From Rubrivivax sp. (lineage in GTDB: Bacteria; Pseudomonadota; Gammaproteobacteria; Burkholderiales; Burkholderiaceae_C), in NCBI GenBank assembly GCA_027484825.1, contig JAIXSE010000006.1, positions 1 through 64,000 on the forward strand: 64,000 bases of DNA, given 5' to 3'. Both the position numbers and the translations under genes were made by a program. How positions within the stretch are numbered: the stretch's first letter is position 1; every line of letters begins with the position of its first letter. Of the stretch, positions 47,168 to 56,345 are shown one piece after another. The notes under the pieces were generated by a model. That model saw nothing but the letters and a program-made list of their open reading frames with translations. It made no database searches and had not been told where the DNA came from.

Positions 47168-47920
47168 ATGCAGTTCAACCGTATCCGCGCCATTTCCCTG
47201 GACCTGGACGACACGCTCTGGCCCTTCCGCCCCTGCCTCGTCCGGGCCGAGGCCACGCTGTTGGCCTGGCTCCAGACCCACGCGCCCCGCACGCAGTCCG
47301 TGCTGGCCGACCCCACCGCCCTGATGACCTACCGGGCCCGCGCCCATGAGCGCCATCCCGAACTGCGGGCGGACCTGAGCGGTCTGCGGCGTGCGTCCAT
47401 TCGGGCCTTGCTGCAGGATTGTGGGGAAGACCCGGCCCTGGCGGAGGCCGCGTTCGACGTGTTCTTTGCCGAGCGGCAACGGGTGGAGCTGTTTCCGGAG
47501 GTGGCGCAGGCCCTGACCGCGCTGAGCGAGCGGCTGCCGCTGGTGGCGCTGACCAACGGTAATGCCTGCATCCACAAGGCGGGTGTCGGCCACTTCTTCA
47601 AGGGCATCGTCAGCGCCGCAGAGCTGGGCGTGGCCAAACCCGAGCCCCAGGCCTTCCACGCCGCTGCCGCTTTGGCCGGCGTGGATCCGACCGAGGTGCT
47701 GCATGTCGGAGACGACTGGCATCTGGACGTGGCCGGTGCCGTGGCTGCCGGGGCTCAGGCCGTCTGGGTGGTGAGAACACCGGAGGCGCTCGGCATCGCC
47801 CAGGGCGTTGCGCTTGGCTATGCGGCCCCGACCGGACGAGACCCGGTGGAGACCGAGACGGTGCCGCATCTGCGAGTGAACGATCTGCAGGAGCTGTGGG
47901 AGCGGATCAGCGGCAGTTGA
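47168..47920 (+). CDS. HAD-family hydrolase (HAD-IA type)
   Basis: The 250-residue product has all four HAD motifs: D-L-D-D-T-L-W (nucleophile Asp12, Asp14), T-N-G-N, a Lys in A-K-P-E-P-Q-A-F, and G-D-D-W-H-L-D. A helical cap (about 20-110) lies between the first two. Members are phosphatases or phosphonatases for small molecules; the substrate is not evident. No signal peptide is seen. Confidence 0.93.
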   Translation: MQFNRIRAISLDLDDTLWPFRPCLVRAEATLLAWLQTHAPRTQSVLADPTALMTYRARAHERHPELRADLSGLRRASIRALLQDCGEDPALAEAAFDVFFAERQRVELFPEVAQALTALSERLPLVALTNGNACIHKAGVGHFFKGIVSAAELGVAKPEPQAFHAAAALAGVDPTEVLHVGDDWHLDVAGAVAAGAQAVWVVRTPEALGIAQGVALGYAAPTGRDPVETETVPHLRVNDLQELWERISGS

Positions 47921-47959
47921 GCAGTTGAGCAGTTGAGCAACTGAGCCGCTGAGCCACTG
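47914..47959. repeat. Degenerate tandem repeat of an 8-base unit
   Basis: CAGTTGAG occurs three times, then as CAACTGAG, CCGCTGAG and a partial copy. It spans the stop codon of the HAD gene and continues into the gap. It resembles the 9-base repeat at 46462-46488 in also being rich in TTGAG and touching a gene end. Confidence 0.85.
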
Positions 47960-47973
47960 GCGCCGCAGCCCAG

Positions 47974-48858
47974 TCAGCGATTCTCTGTGTGGGGTAACAA
48001 GGCCTTGGCCGCTTCGATCCGCAGCGGCAGCGGAACGGCGCTGTCGTTCATCACATGCAGCAGGAAGCGGCGAGGGTCGCTGAACGACTCCGTCACCAAG
48101 CCGGTGGTGGACAGCTCCCTGTCCGTGGGGTGGCGTGACGCGTTGGCGGAAGCGAGCGTGGATTCTGCTGGCGCCGCGGATGTCGTCCCAGATGTCGCCG
48201 CGGATGTCGTCACGGGATTGGCCGCCCCTGCCGGGCCTGTCGTGCGCCCGGCCTCGTCTTCGGTCGGGCCGGTCAGCCGCGCCAATGCGTCCTGCCACTG
48301 CGACGGCGACACGCTCCGCAGCGCACTCAGCAGCTCCGCCTGGCCCTCTTCATTGGGCGGGAAGTCCACCCACGGCGTTTCCTCGAACACCGGTGCGAGG
48401 CCGGGCGCAACGAAGGCGGACCACTGATCCGGCAGCACCTGCGCGGGGACGCGGCGCGCATGGGTCCAACCCGCATTGTGGCCACTGCTGTCGCCAGTGC
48501 GGGCGGGGAAGGTGCGCACTCGGGCGGGCTTGAGCGTCGGCAGAAAACGCCGCTGCACGGCCTGCAGGAAGCGTTCGGCGTCCTGCGCCGGTACCGCCTC
48601 GGCCAGCGACCACCACAGCTGAAAGCTCTGCTCCCCCGAAATCGCAAGGCCGGGTGCCGGCAGATCCAGGTCGTCCTGGACGGCCCGCCAAAGCGGCGCC
48701 ACCACCGACCATTCCACCGGACGCCCAATGTCCAGCACCAGGGCCCGCACCTGCCCGTCCGGGCCCACCCGGTCGGCGTCGCCTCCTGAGCCTCGCGCAT
48801 CGGATGCGGCGCCGGGTGGGGCATACAAACGGTCGAATTCGGTGTGAAGGCGGCTCAT
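47974..48858 (-). CDS. Conserved hypothetical protein, 294 residues
   Basis: The start M-S-R-L-H-T-E-F-D-R-L-Y at 48858 matches a Burkholderiales conserved hypothetical family as I remember it. The body has V-R-A-L-V-L-D-I-G-R-P, D-L-D-L-P-A-P-G-L-A-I-S-G and Q-L-W-W-S-L-A-E, and near the end L-P-L-R-I-E-A-A-K-A-L-L-P. Met codons further up (48867, 48888) are alternatives. A disordered Ala/Thr/Ser stretch occupies about 210-255. No function is known. It is divergent from the acyltransferase. Confidence 0.7.
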   Translation of the reverse strand: MSRLHTEFDRLYAPPGAASDARGSGGDADRVGPDGQVRALVLDIGRPVEWSVVAPLWRAVQDDLDLPAPGLAISGEQSFQLWWSLAEAVPAQDAERFLQAVQRRFLPTLKPARVRTFPARTGDSSGHNAGWTHARRVPAQVLPDQWSAFVAPGLAPVFEETPWVDFPPNEEGQAELLSALRSVSPSQWQDALARLTGPTEDEAGRTTGPAGAANPVTTSAATSGTTSAAPAESTLASANASRHPTDRELSTTGLVTESFSDPRRFLLHVMNDSAVPLPLRIEAAKALLPHTENR

Positions 48859-49021
48859 GGACGGCATCTCGGGCAACAGAAAACCCATGGCTGGGCGTGA
48901 GAGTCGCACTCTACTGGAGACCGCGCCCCACCCCACATGCGGGACGAGCGCCGCACAGATGCCCGCATTGTGTGTACCGTTCAGGCCTGATGGCGACGGC
49001 GCTGTGACCCGGGAGCGTTCC

Positions 49022-50230
49022 ATGACTCCGACCGATGTCTGGCCAGGCCTGGTTGCGGTGCTGCTGGCCCTGCTGACCACCCGCCTGCTGGCGCAAGGCC
49101 AGCCGCTGCATGAGGACACGGCTCGCCATCGCAGCCTTGACGGGCTCCGTGGTTATCTGGCTTTGGGGGTATTCCTGCACCATTCCGTCATCTGGCAGGG
49201 GTATCGGGTCTCCGGCGCTTGGGCGTCGCCACCATCGGCGTTTTATACGCAGGCCGGCAAGGGCAGCGTGGCCCTGTTCTTCATGATCACGGCCTTCCTG
49301 TTCTTCGGGCGGGTGCTGGAGGCCAGACACCGCCCGATGGACTGGACCCGGTTGTTTGCCGGACGGTTGACGCGGCTGACGCCGGCCTATCTGGTCATGC
49401 TGGCCCTGCTGCTGGTCGTGGTGGCGGTACAGACGCGAGGCCGGCTGCAGGTGGATCCGGTCACAGCCCTGAGCGGCCTCAAGGACTGGCTGCTCTTTAC
49501 CGTTCCTGGACGCCCCGATCTCAATGGCCTGGCGCGCACCGAGATTGCAGTGGCCGGCGTCACCTGGTCCCTGCCCTACGAATGGATGTTCTACGCCGGG
49601 CTGCCGCTGCTGATGCTGCTGACCGGCCAGCGCCCCGGGCTTGGCCCCCTGCTGGTGACGGCCGCCGCCAGCACCGCCTTGCTGGTCTGGCGTCCGTCCC
49701 TGGGCAATCTGCTGCCGTTTGCCGTGGGCATGGGCGCCGCCTGCGCCGCACGTTGGCCGGCGCTCCAGCGGTTTGCAGCCACGCCGGTGGCGTCTGGGGT
49801 CACGCTGCTGAGTGTCATCGGCGGGTTCAGCCTGCCGGGTTCGGTCACGGCGCCGCTCCCGCAGTTACTGCAGGCGCTGGCCTTCGTGCTGGTGGCTGCG
49901 GGCAACGATTTGTTCGGCGGGCTGTCCTCGCGGCTGTCGCGTCAGTTGGGGGCGCCCGCCTACAGCCTCTACCTGTTGCACGGCCTGGTGCTCTACGCCG
50001 CCTTCCAATGGGGCGTGGACGCGGTGGTCGGACGACCGGCCGCCGCCCTCCCCCCTGCCCAGCACTGGGGCGTGGTGTGGACGGTCACGCCGGTGGTCAT
50101 TGTGCTGAGTCACCTGTGCCACCGTTATGTGGAGCTGCCCGGCATGGCGCTGACCGATCCCTGCCTGCGGCGCTGGCGCCAGCTGTGGGACCGGCGGCCG
50201 ATGGTGCTTCGCCCCAAGCGCGGTGTGTGA
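49022..50230 (+). CDS. Acyltransferase family 3 membrane protein
   Basis: The 402-residue product is an OafA/YrhL-type acyltransferase with about ten membrane segments; the N-terminal R-S-L-D-G-L-R-G-Y-L-A-L-G-V-F-L-H-H holds the expected His-His pair after the first segment. These enzymes acetylate or acylate surface sugars. GGGAG seven bases upstream of the ATG at 49022 fixes the start. No polysaccharide genes adjoin it, so its target is unknown. Confidence 0.88.
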   Translation: MTPTDVWPGLVAVLLALLTTRLLAQGQPLHEDTARHRSLDGLRGYLALGVFLHHSVIWQGYRVSGAWASPPSAFYTQAGKGSVALFFMITAFLFFGRVLEARHRPMDWTRLFAGRLTRLTPAYLVMLALLLVVVAVQTRGRLQVDPVTALSGLKDWLLFTVPGRPDLNGLARTEIAVAGVTWSLPYEWMFYAGLPLLMLLTGQRPGLGPLLVTAAASTALLVWRPSLGNLLPFAVGMGAACAARWPALQRFAATPVASGVTLLSVIGGFSLPGSVTAPLPQLLQALAFVLVAAGNDLFGGLSSRLSRQLGAPAYSLYLLHGLVLYAAFQWGVDAVVGRPAAALPPAQHWGVVWTVTPVVIVLSHLCHRYVELPGMALTDPCLRRWRQLWDRRPMVLRPKRGV

Positions 50231-50339
50231 GCGCGGGGCGCCACCGGTTGTTTCGCGTCGGAATTGACGGATCAGCGCTGAAGCCCCGGTGTGAACGCTT
50301 CGGACCCTGCTTTTCGTCAATTCACCGTCATAAATCGTC

Positions 50340-50462
50340 GGCACAATGCAAGGCATCCGAGACAAACAACCGGCTGCGACATAGGGCAGAGAGCTGGAAC
50401 CCGTCACCAGCGTCCGGATACCTTCTTCGACAAGCCACCGAGTGAACCGCGGTGGCTTTTTT
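50340..50462 (+). ncRNA. Candidate small RNA ending at an intrinsic terminator
   Basis: The terminator at 50432-50462 lies about 200 bases after the acyltransferase stop and 300 before the next gene, so the RNA before it is either the long 3' tail of that mRNA or a separate small RNA. CATAAA-like and CACAAT-like -10 boxes occur at about 50332 and 50344. The limits given are approximate. I do not recognise a known family. Confidence 0.3.
50432..50462 (+). terminator. Rho-independent terminator
   Basis: AAGCCACCG and CGGTGGCTT form a nine-base stem around a loop of nine bases, followed by a run of six T bases. This is the clearest plus-strand terminator in the window. The rest of the 50231-50762 gap holds no gene I can support. 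Confidence 0.8.
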
Positions 50463-50762
50463 CATTCGGCATTCGCTGAGCCACGGCCCACGCCCCAAGC
50501 TCCACGCGCATCGTCACGTTGCTCATTCATTGCCGCGCCGCTTTGCAGGCTTTGTCGTGCGCGTACGGTTTTGGGCGGTGTCGCATTCAGCCATCACGCT
50601 GCGTAAAGAACCATAAAACCGCAGGTGGGGCGACGGGCGGTCAGCGTACAGCGTGCGATCCTTCCGGGTCTTATCAACTCTGACACGAAGTTCGCCGCGT
50701 CCCGCGTCCCAGCCGCCGCCAAGTCCGGACCGCTTGCATCGCCGTTGCTCTTGCCTGCCCCG

Positions 50763-53150
50763 ATGACACGCACCTGCCACCCTGCCTTGCGTCCGCTTTC
50801 CCTGGCCCTGCTCACCGCCGTGAGCGCAATGGCCGCGCCCACCTTGCGGGCTCAGACCGCGCCTGCGCCTGCACCCGCACCCGCACAGGCCCCTGCCCCG
50901 GCCCCTGCACCCGCACCCCCCGCGACCAAAAGCCCGCAGCAGCAGCCGCCGCGCGACGGCGACGACCCGCAGCAGCTCCAGCGCGTGGAAGTCCAGGGCC
51001 GCTCCAGCGACGATGCGCAGCGCCGCGCCTCCACCGCCTCCAAGATCATCATTGGCCGCGAAGAAATCGAACGCTATGGCGACAGCACCATCGGCGAGGT
51101 GCTCAAGCGCCTGCCGGGCGTGACCACCGGCGGTCGCCCGGGCCGGGGCGGTGAGGTCCGCATGCGCGGCATGGGGTCGGGCTACACCCAGATCCTGGTC
51201 AATGGCGAACGGATGCCGCCGGGCTTCTCGCTGGACGAGTTGCCGCCCGACCAGATCGAGCGGATTGAAGTGATGCGCGCGCCCACCGCCGAATTCGGCG
51301 CACGGGCCGTGGCGGGCACCATCAACGTGGTGCTGCGCGAAGCCTTGCAGCGGCGGCTCAACGAATTGCGCGCCGGGCTGTCCGCTGAGAATGGCCAGGT
51401 CCGTCCGCAGCTGAGCTGGACCCGCAATGACAAGCTGGACGACAAGGGCAGTGCCTACAACCTGACGGTCAATGCCATGCAGAACCGGCAGCAGGAAGAC
51501 GTCAACAGCCGCACCGTCACCCTGGTGCCGGACACCGGTGACCAGACCGTGCTGCAAACCCTGGGCCACACCGCCAACACCCGCAAGTCGATCAACATGA
51601 CCGGCCGTCTGCAGTGGCGTCTGGACAATGGCGACACCCTGGCCCTGCAGCCCTTCGTGGTGGTCAATCGCGGCACCAGCAGCAGCGTCTTCGACCAGAC
51701 CCAGACCCCGGAAGTCGCCTCCGGGCCGGACCACTACAACTTCAACCATGTCGAATCGCAGGGCGACAACCGCTCGGTCATGGCGCGGCTGAATGCGCAG
51801 TGGAACAAGCGTCTGAGCGATGTCAGCCGCCTGGAAGTGCGAGCAGGCGTGGGCCGCATGTCCATGACCGGCAACAACGACCGCCGCGAGTACGAGGACG
51901 CCACCCTCACCCGCACCCAGGACGACCACACCAAGAGCCGGGACACCTCCTGGAGCTTCAATAGCAAGTACAGCCACCAGCTGCCCGATGAACACAATCT
52001 GGTGGCGGGCGTGGAAGGCGAAGGCACCGGCCGCAATCAGACTCGCAACTGCCTGCAGAACGGCAGCAGCTGCGACTACCTGCTGGACTTCGGCGACGAC
52101 GTGGATGCGTCCACCCGGCGTCTGGCGGCTTATGCGCAGGACGAGTGGAGCGTTGGCAAGCAATGGGGCTTTTATGCCGGCCTGCGCTGGGAAGGCATCC
52201 AGACCGACAGCAAGGCGCTCAACTACAACGTCAGCAACAGCTCCAGCGTGTGGACGCCGCTGCTGCATGCGGTCTACAAGCTGGACGAGAAAAGCCGGGA
52301 GCAGATCCGTGCCAGCCTGACGCGCAGCTACCGCTCACCGCAGCTCAACGACCTGATTGCGCGGCCCAGTGTCAACTCGCAGTACCCGTGCCTGAACGGC
52401 GTGCCCTGCGGCACCAATGCCATCAACTACCCGGACCGCATGGGCAATCCGGACCTGAAGCCGGAGATGGCCACCGGTGTGGAGCTGGGCTGGGAAAAGT
52501 ACATGACCAAGGGCGGCCTGATCAGCGCCAACCTGTTCTACCGGCACATCAATGACCTGATCCGCACGGTCACGGCGCTGGAGGATGTGAGCTGGTCGTC
52601 GGAGCAGCGCTGGGTCTCCAAGCCGCGCAACATCGGCACGGCGCAGACCTACGGGCTGGAGCTGGAGGCCAAGTTCCGGCTGGATGAATATCTGACCGAT
52701 GCCTGGCCGGTGAACATCCGCAGCAACCTGTCACTCTTTCACTCCGAGGTGGCGGGCATCCAGGGCCCCAACAACAAGCTGGACCAGCAGCCGAGCTACA
52801 CCGCCAACCTGGGCGCCGACTACCGGCTGCGCAGCCTGCCGCTGACGCTGGGGGGCTCGATCAACTACACCCCGTCCAACACCATCCAGCAGACCACGCT
52901 GACGGAGGTGATGAGCGACAAGAAGCGGGTGTTTGACGTGTTTGCCACCTGGGCGGTGTCGTCCACGACCTCGCTGCGGGTCTCCGCGACCAACCTGGCG
53001 CCGCTCAATTACGGCACTGGCAGCGTCTCCGTGGTCCCGGCGCGTTATGCCGCCGACGGCAGCCTGCTCAGCCCTGCCAAGATCATCACCGGCGAAAGCA
53101 CCGGCCGCAGCTTCACGCTCTGGCAGGTGCGGCTGGAAATGAAGATCTGA
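50763..53150 (+). CDS. TonB-dependent outer-membrane receptor with Ala-Pro linker
   Basis: The 795-residue product from the ATG at 50763 has a signal peptide (about 1-30), a linker of Ala-Pro repeats (about 33-55), a plug (about 70-200, with G-E-V-L-K-R-L-P-G-V and I-L-V-N-G-E-R-M) and a beta-barrel. It ends E-M-K-I rather than with the usual Phe. A frame open 46 codons earlier does not look like protein. No ribosome site is clear, so the start is chosen on the signal peptide. The ligand is unknown. A strong GC-rich hairpin without a T-run follows at 53183-53210. Confidence 0.9.
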   Translation: MTRTCHPALRPLSLALLTAVSAMAAPTLRAQTAPAPAPAPAQAPAPAPAPAPPATKSPQQQPPRDGDDPQQLQRVEVQGRSSDDAQRRASTASKIIIGREEIERYGDSTIGEVLKRLPGVTTGGRPGRGGEVRMRGMGSGYTQILVNGERMPPGFSLDELPPDQIERIEVMRAPTAEFGARAVAGTINVVLREALQRRLNELRAGLSAENGQVRPQLSWTRNDKLDDKGSAYNLTVNAMQNRQQEDVNSRTVTLVPDTGDQTVLQTLGHTANTRKSINMTGRLQWRLDNGDTLALQPFVVVNRGTSSSVFDQTQTPEVASGPDHYNFNHVESQGDNRSVMARLNAQWNKRLSDVSRLEVRAGVGRMSMTGNNDRREYEDATLTRTQDDHTKSRDTSWSFNSKYSHQLPDEHNLVAGVEGEGTGRNQTRNCLQNGSSCDYLLDFGDDVDASTRRLAAYAQDEWSVGKQWGFYAGLRWEGIQTDSKALNYNVSNSSSVWTPLLHAVYKLDEKSREQIRASLTRSYRSPQLNDLIARPSVNSQYPCLNGVPCGTNAINYPDRMGNPDLKPEMATGVELGWEKYMTKGGLISANLFYRHINDLIRTVTALEDVSWSSEQRWVSKPRNIGTAQTYGLELEAKFRLDEYLTDAWPVNIRSNLSLFHSEVAGIQGPNNKLDQQPSYTANLGADYRLRSLPLTLGGSINYTPSNTIQQTTLTEVMSDKKRVFDVFATWAVSSTTSLRVSATNLAPLNYGTGSVSVVPARYAADGSLLSPAKIITGESTGRSFTLWQVRLEMKI

Positions 53151-53326
53151 CCCCGCCGAGGCGCCCCTGCACGCACAGAGGCGCCGCACCGCGCGCAGCG
53201 ACGGTGCGGCGGGGCTCGCAGTTAATGCGACAGGGCCGGCGCCGGGCCGTCCCAAGGCGGCCCGCAGCCCCCTCGGGGGGCGGATGGATGCGCCCTAGGC
53301 GCAGGCAGCCGGGGGCTCCATGACGC

Positions 53327-53353
53327 AAAAAAGGCCACCCTAGTTGGGTGGCC
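53327..53353 (-). terminator. Rho-independent terminator on the minus strand
   Basis: Read on the minus strand, GGCCACCC, a five-base loop and GGGTGGCC are followed by six T bases. It lies 120 bases beyond the stop of the cold-shock-domain gene and ends that transcript. On the plus strand the stem has no T-run, so it does not serve the TonB receptor gene. Confidence 0.85.
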
Positions 53354-53470
53354 TGAAAGGTAGTCATCGAGGGCGATCACTACCTGGGCGACGGGACCAA
53401 CCAGCGTCGGTCCCCCACGAGAATCATCACGGGGCAGCCGGAGCGGGGCAACCATCCCCGGCTGCGGGCC
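53354..53470 (-). ncRNA. Structured 3' region or candidate small RNA
   Basis: Between the cold-shock-domain stop and the terminator, three consecutive inverted repeats are visible: AGGTAGT with ACTACCT (53357-53384), GGGACC with GGTCCC (53393-53414) and GCAGCCGG with the pairing CCGGCTGC (53434-53467). With the terminator they would fold into a chain of hairpins. This could be a small RNA released from the mRNA 3' end. The family is unknown. Confidence 0.4.
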
Positions 53471-53473
53471 GCC

Positions 53474-53872
53474 TTATCGGTTGACGGCTGTGGTCCGTTG
53501 CTTGGCCATCGCCGAGCCTGACGGCGACCACAGCGTCGCGCTCAGCCCCAGCACCATCACGCCCATCACCATCCACATCAACGGCGTGATGCGGCGGCGG
53601 CGACCAATCGGCCGCGGGCGGGAAGATGTGCGAGCTGCGCGCAATTGGGGCGGTACCTTGAAGGGCGACAGCCGCTGCAGACGCACCGCCTGTTTGCTAC
53701 CGTCACTTCTGGACACAACCTCGAAGCTGACCCGCTCGCCTTCCTGCGGTGCCTGCCCATCCATCGGGAATGCCGACACATGAACGAAGAGCGCTTCACC
53801 GCCCTGTTCCGGCTGAACCAGCCCGTGCCCGCGTTCCCCATACCAACTGTTCAAAGTACCTTCGAATCGCAT
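53474..53872 (-). CDS. Cold-shock-domain protein with membrane anchor
   Basis: The 132-residue product starts at ATG 53872, with GAGGGGG about nine bases upstream; ATG 53881 is too close to it. Residues 1-66 form a cold-shock domain with variant RNP motifs G-H-G-L-V-Q and L-F-V-H-V-S. A basic stretch (about 80-95, R-P-R-P-I-G-R-R-R-R) is followed by a membrane segment (about 97-116). Such domain-plus-membrane proteins bind RNA or DNA at the inner membrane face. The usual aromatic residues of RNP1 are changed, so binding may be altered. Confidence 0.85.
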   Translation of the reverse strand: MRFEGTLNSWYGERGHGLVQPEQGGEALFVHVSAFPMDGQAPQEGERVSFEVVSRSDGSKQAVRLQRLSPFKVPPQLRAARTSSRPRPIGRRRRITPLMWMVMGVMVLGLSATLWSPSGSAMAKQRTTAVNR

Positions 53873-54039
53873 GGTGACCATCCCCCTCGCATGAACTAGA
53901 AAGACCCCGGGTGTCTCATGTCCGGGGTACGGAATGCATCCTGCCCAGACTGGCGACCCGTGGGGCAACAGCCTGTAAGCGCTGCAACGCCCCGGTCCCT
54001 CCCCTCGAATGAAGGGGTGTCAACCTCTGCGAAATCCGA

Positions 54040-55320
54040 TCAAGGTTTGGATGGCAGTTGTCCCTCCACCCCTTGCACATAGAACTTGATGCCCTGCAGG
54101 AACTTGTCGTCCGCGACCTGGTCCTTGGCCAGCACCTCCTTGCCGTCCTGCCCCACCAGCGGGCCCTTCCAGATGACGAAGCTGCCGTCCTTGAGTCCGG
54201 CCTTGATTTTCTCGACCCGGGCCTTGACCTCCGCCGGCACGACGCTGTTCACCGCTACCAGATCAATCGCCCCTTCCTTCACGCCCCACCAGCTGTGCTG
54301 GCCCGGGCCGGCGGTCCAGCTGCCGTCCAGGGCCGCCTTGATGCTGGCGCTGTAGTAGGGCGTCCAGTTCACCACCGCCGAGGCCAGATGCGCCTTGGGT
54401 CCGTAGCTGCTCATGTCGGAATCCCAGCCGAAGGCATAGATGCCGTTTTTCTCGGCGGTCTGCAGCACGGCGCTGGAGTCGGTGTTCTGCATCAACACGT
54501 CGGCCCCGGCATTGATCAGGGTCTGCGCCGCATTGGTCTCCTGGGGCGGGTTGAACCATTCATTCACCCACACCACCTTCACCGTCGCCTTCGGATTGGA
54601 CGCGCGGGCCCCCAGGGTGAAGCTGTTGATGTTGCGGATGACTTCCGGAATGGCGATGGAGCCGACCACGCCCAGCGTGTTGCTCTTGGTCATGGCACCG
54701 GCCACCACGCCGGCCAGGTAGGCGCCTTCATAGGTCCGGGCGTCGTAGGTGCGCAGGTTGGCGGCCTGCTTGTAGCCGGTGGCATGCTCGAACTTCACCT
54801 GCGGACTGTCCGCCGCCACCTTCAGCAGCGGCTCCATGTAGCCGAAGGTGGTGCCGAACACCAGGCTGTTGCCCTGCTGCACCAGGTCGCGGAACACCCG
54901 CTCCGCATCCGCACCTTCCGGCACTTTCTCAACAAAGGTGGTCTTGATGCGGTCGCCGAATTCCTTCTCCACCGCCTTGCGGGCGTTGTCGTGGGCGAAG
55001 GTCCATCCGCCATCACCGACCGGACCGACATACGCAAACGCCACCTGCAAGGGCGCGCTGGCCGATGCGGCCGGTCCTGCAGCGCCGGAGGCCCCAACTG
55101 CGCCAGACTCGCTGGACGCTTCGTCCTTCTTCCCGCAGGCCGCCAGCATCACCACCGCCGCCGCAGCGACCAACCAGCGACCACCCAGCCGGCGTGTGCC
55201 GGACCGGGTGCTGGTGGGGTCGCACGACGGGGCAGACAGCGGGGAAGACGGCGCGGTGGACAGCGGCGCGGACAGCCGCGCTGGCGACGCTGAGCGGAAG
55301 AAGGAAGACAGGACAGACAT
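54040..55320 (-). CDS. BMP-family ABC transporter substrate-binding lipoprotein
   Basis: The 426-residue product has a lipobox L-A-A-C at about 59-62, preceded by an unusually long and Ser/Pro-rich leader, so the true start may be later than ATG 55320; none of the alternatives is better. The mature part matches the BMP/Med family: A-F-A-Y-V-G-P-V-G-D-G-G-W, G-T-T-F-G-Y-M and G-W-D-S-D-M. These proteins bind nucleosides or purine-type ligands. It is the last gene of the transport operon, after two permeases and the ATPase. Confidence 0.9.
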   Translation of the reverse strand: MSVLSSFFRSASPARLSAPLSTAPSSPLSAPSCDPTSTRSGTRRLGGRWLVAAAAVVMLAACGKKDEASSESGAVGASGAAGPAASASAPLQVAFAYVGPVGDGGWTFAHDNARKAVEKEFGDRIKTTFVEKVPEGADAERVFRDLVQQGNSLVFGTTFGYMEPLLKVAADSPQVKFEHATGYKQAANLRTYDARTYEGAYLAGVVAGAMTKSNTLGVVGSIAIPEVIRNINSFTLGARASNPKATVKVVWVNEWFNPPQETNAAQTLINAGADVLMQNTDSSAVLQTAEKNGIYAFGWDSDMSSYGPKAHLASAVVNWTPYYSASIKAALDGSWTAGPGQHSWWGVKEGAIDLVAVNSVVPAEVKARVEKIKAGLKDGSFVIWKGPLVGQDGKEVLAKDQVADDKFLQGIKFYVQGVEGQLPSKP

Positions 55321-55424
55321 GAAGACTCCGGAAGTGAGGTCCAAGGAAGCGGCCGGTGAGGGCCGGGGCAACAGGGACAGCAGGGGCGGCAAGACCCGCC
55401 CCTCCGCGGTCAGGCACCGAAAGA

Positions 55425-56345
55425 TCAGCCACCGGGATGAAAGGGTTTGCCGAGCGAGGCCGGCATGTTGGCGCGGATGAAGCTCTCATTGCGCGAGATC
55501 AGCACCAGCACCACGATGGTGGCCAGGTAGGGCAGCATGCTTAGGAACTGGCTGGCCACCTGCACGCCCTGACCTTGCAGGTGAAATTGCAGCATGGTGA
55601 CCCCGCCGAAGAGATACGCCCCCAGCAGCACGCGCCCGGCGCGCCAGGTGGCGAAGCTGGTCAGGGCCAGCGCGATCCAGCCCTTGCCCGCGATCATGCC
55701 TTCCACCCACAGCGGCGTGTAGACCACCGAGCAATAGGCGCCGGCCAGGCCGCAGAGCGCGCCGCCGGCCGTCACCGCCAGCAAGCGGATGCGCCGCACC
55801 GGATAGCCCAGCGCATGGGCCGCTTCCGGGGACTCCCCCACCGCCCGCAGCACCAGCCCCGAGCGCGAGCGGGCCAGCCACACGGCGAGCCCGGCCGCCA
55901 GCAGCAGGGTCCCATAGACCAGCGGATGCTGACGAAACAGCGCCGGGCCGATCCACGGCAGCTCGGACAGCACCGGCACCGCAAAACTGGGCCGTGGCCC
56001 CAGCGCGGCGCGTGTGTAGTCCTGGCCCACAAAGGCGGAGAAGCCGGCGCCGAAGAGGCTCAGCGCCAGCCCGGTGGCGTATTGATTGGTGCCCAGCATC
56101 ACCACCAGCACACCGAAGGCCAGCGCCATCAGGGCGCCCGCCCCCATGCCGGCGAGAAAGCCGACGACATCGCTGCCGCTGTGCACCGTGGCTGCAAAGC
56201 CGGCGATGGCCGCCATCAGCATCATGCCTTCGGCGCCCAGGTTGACCACACCGGCCCGTTCATTGATCAACAGCCCCAGCGCGGCCAGCGCCACCAGGGT
56301 GCCGGCGTTGAGGGTGGCGGCCACCAGCAGCGGCAGGGCATCCAT
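55425..56345 (-). CDS. ABC transporter permease (BMP system, second permease)
   Basis: The 306-residue product has about eight membrane segments and the permease motif G-A-E-G-M-M-L-M near residue 37, with conserved E-A-A-H-A-L-G-Y. Its start overlaps the stop of the preceding permease by one base. It forms a heterodimeric channel with that permease for the BMP lipoprotein and ATPase next to it. Confidence 0.92.
   Translation of the reverse strand: MDALPLLVAATLNAGTLVALAALGLLINERAGVVNLGAEGMMLMAAIAGFAATVHSGSDVVGFLAGMGAGALMALAFGVLVVMLGTNQYATGLALSLFGAGFSAFVGQDYTRAALGPRPSFAVPVLSELPWIGPALFRQHPLVYGTLLLAAGLAVWLARSRSGLVLRAVGESPEAAHALGYPVRRIRLLAVTAGGALCGLAGAYCSVVYTPLWVEGMIAGKGWIALALTSFATWRAGRVLLGAYLFGGVTMLQFHLQGQGVQVASQFLSMLPYLATIVVLVLISRNESFIRANMPASLGKPFHPGG

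Noticed and set aside
47126-48298. Minus-strand frame of 390 codons opposite the HAD gene
   Set aside because: Covers the HAD coding region and the repeat; not protein-like.
50523-52268. Minus-strand frame of 581 codons opposite the second TonB receptor
   Set aside because: The receptor on the plus strand is clearly the coding sequence; the antisense product is low complexity.
53183-53210. GC-rich hairpin after the second TonB receptor as a terminator
   Set aside because: There is no T-run after the stem.
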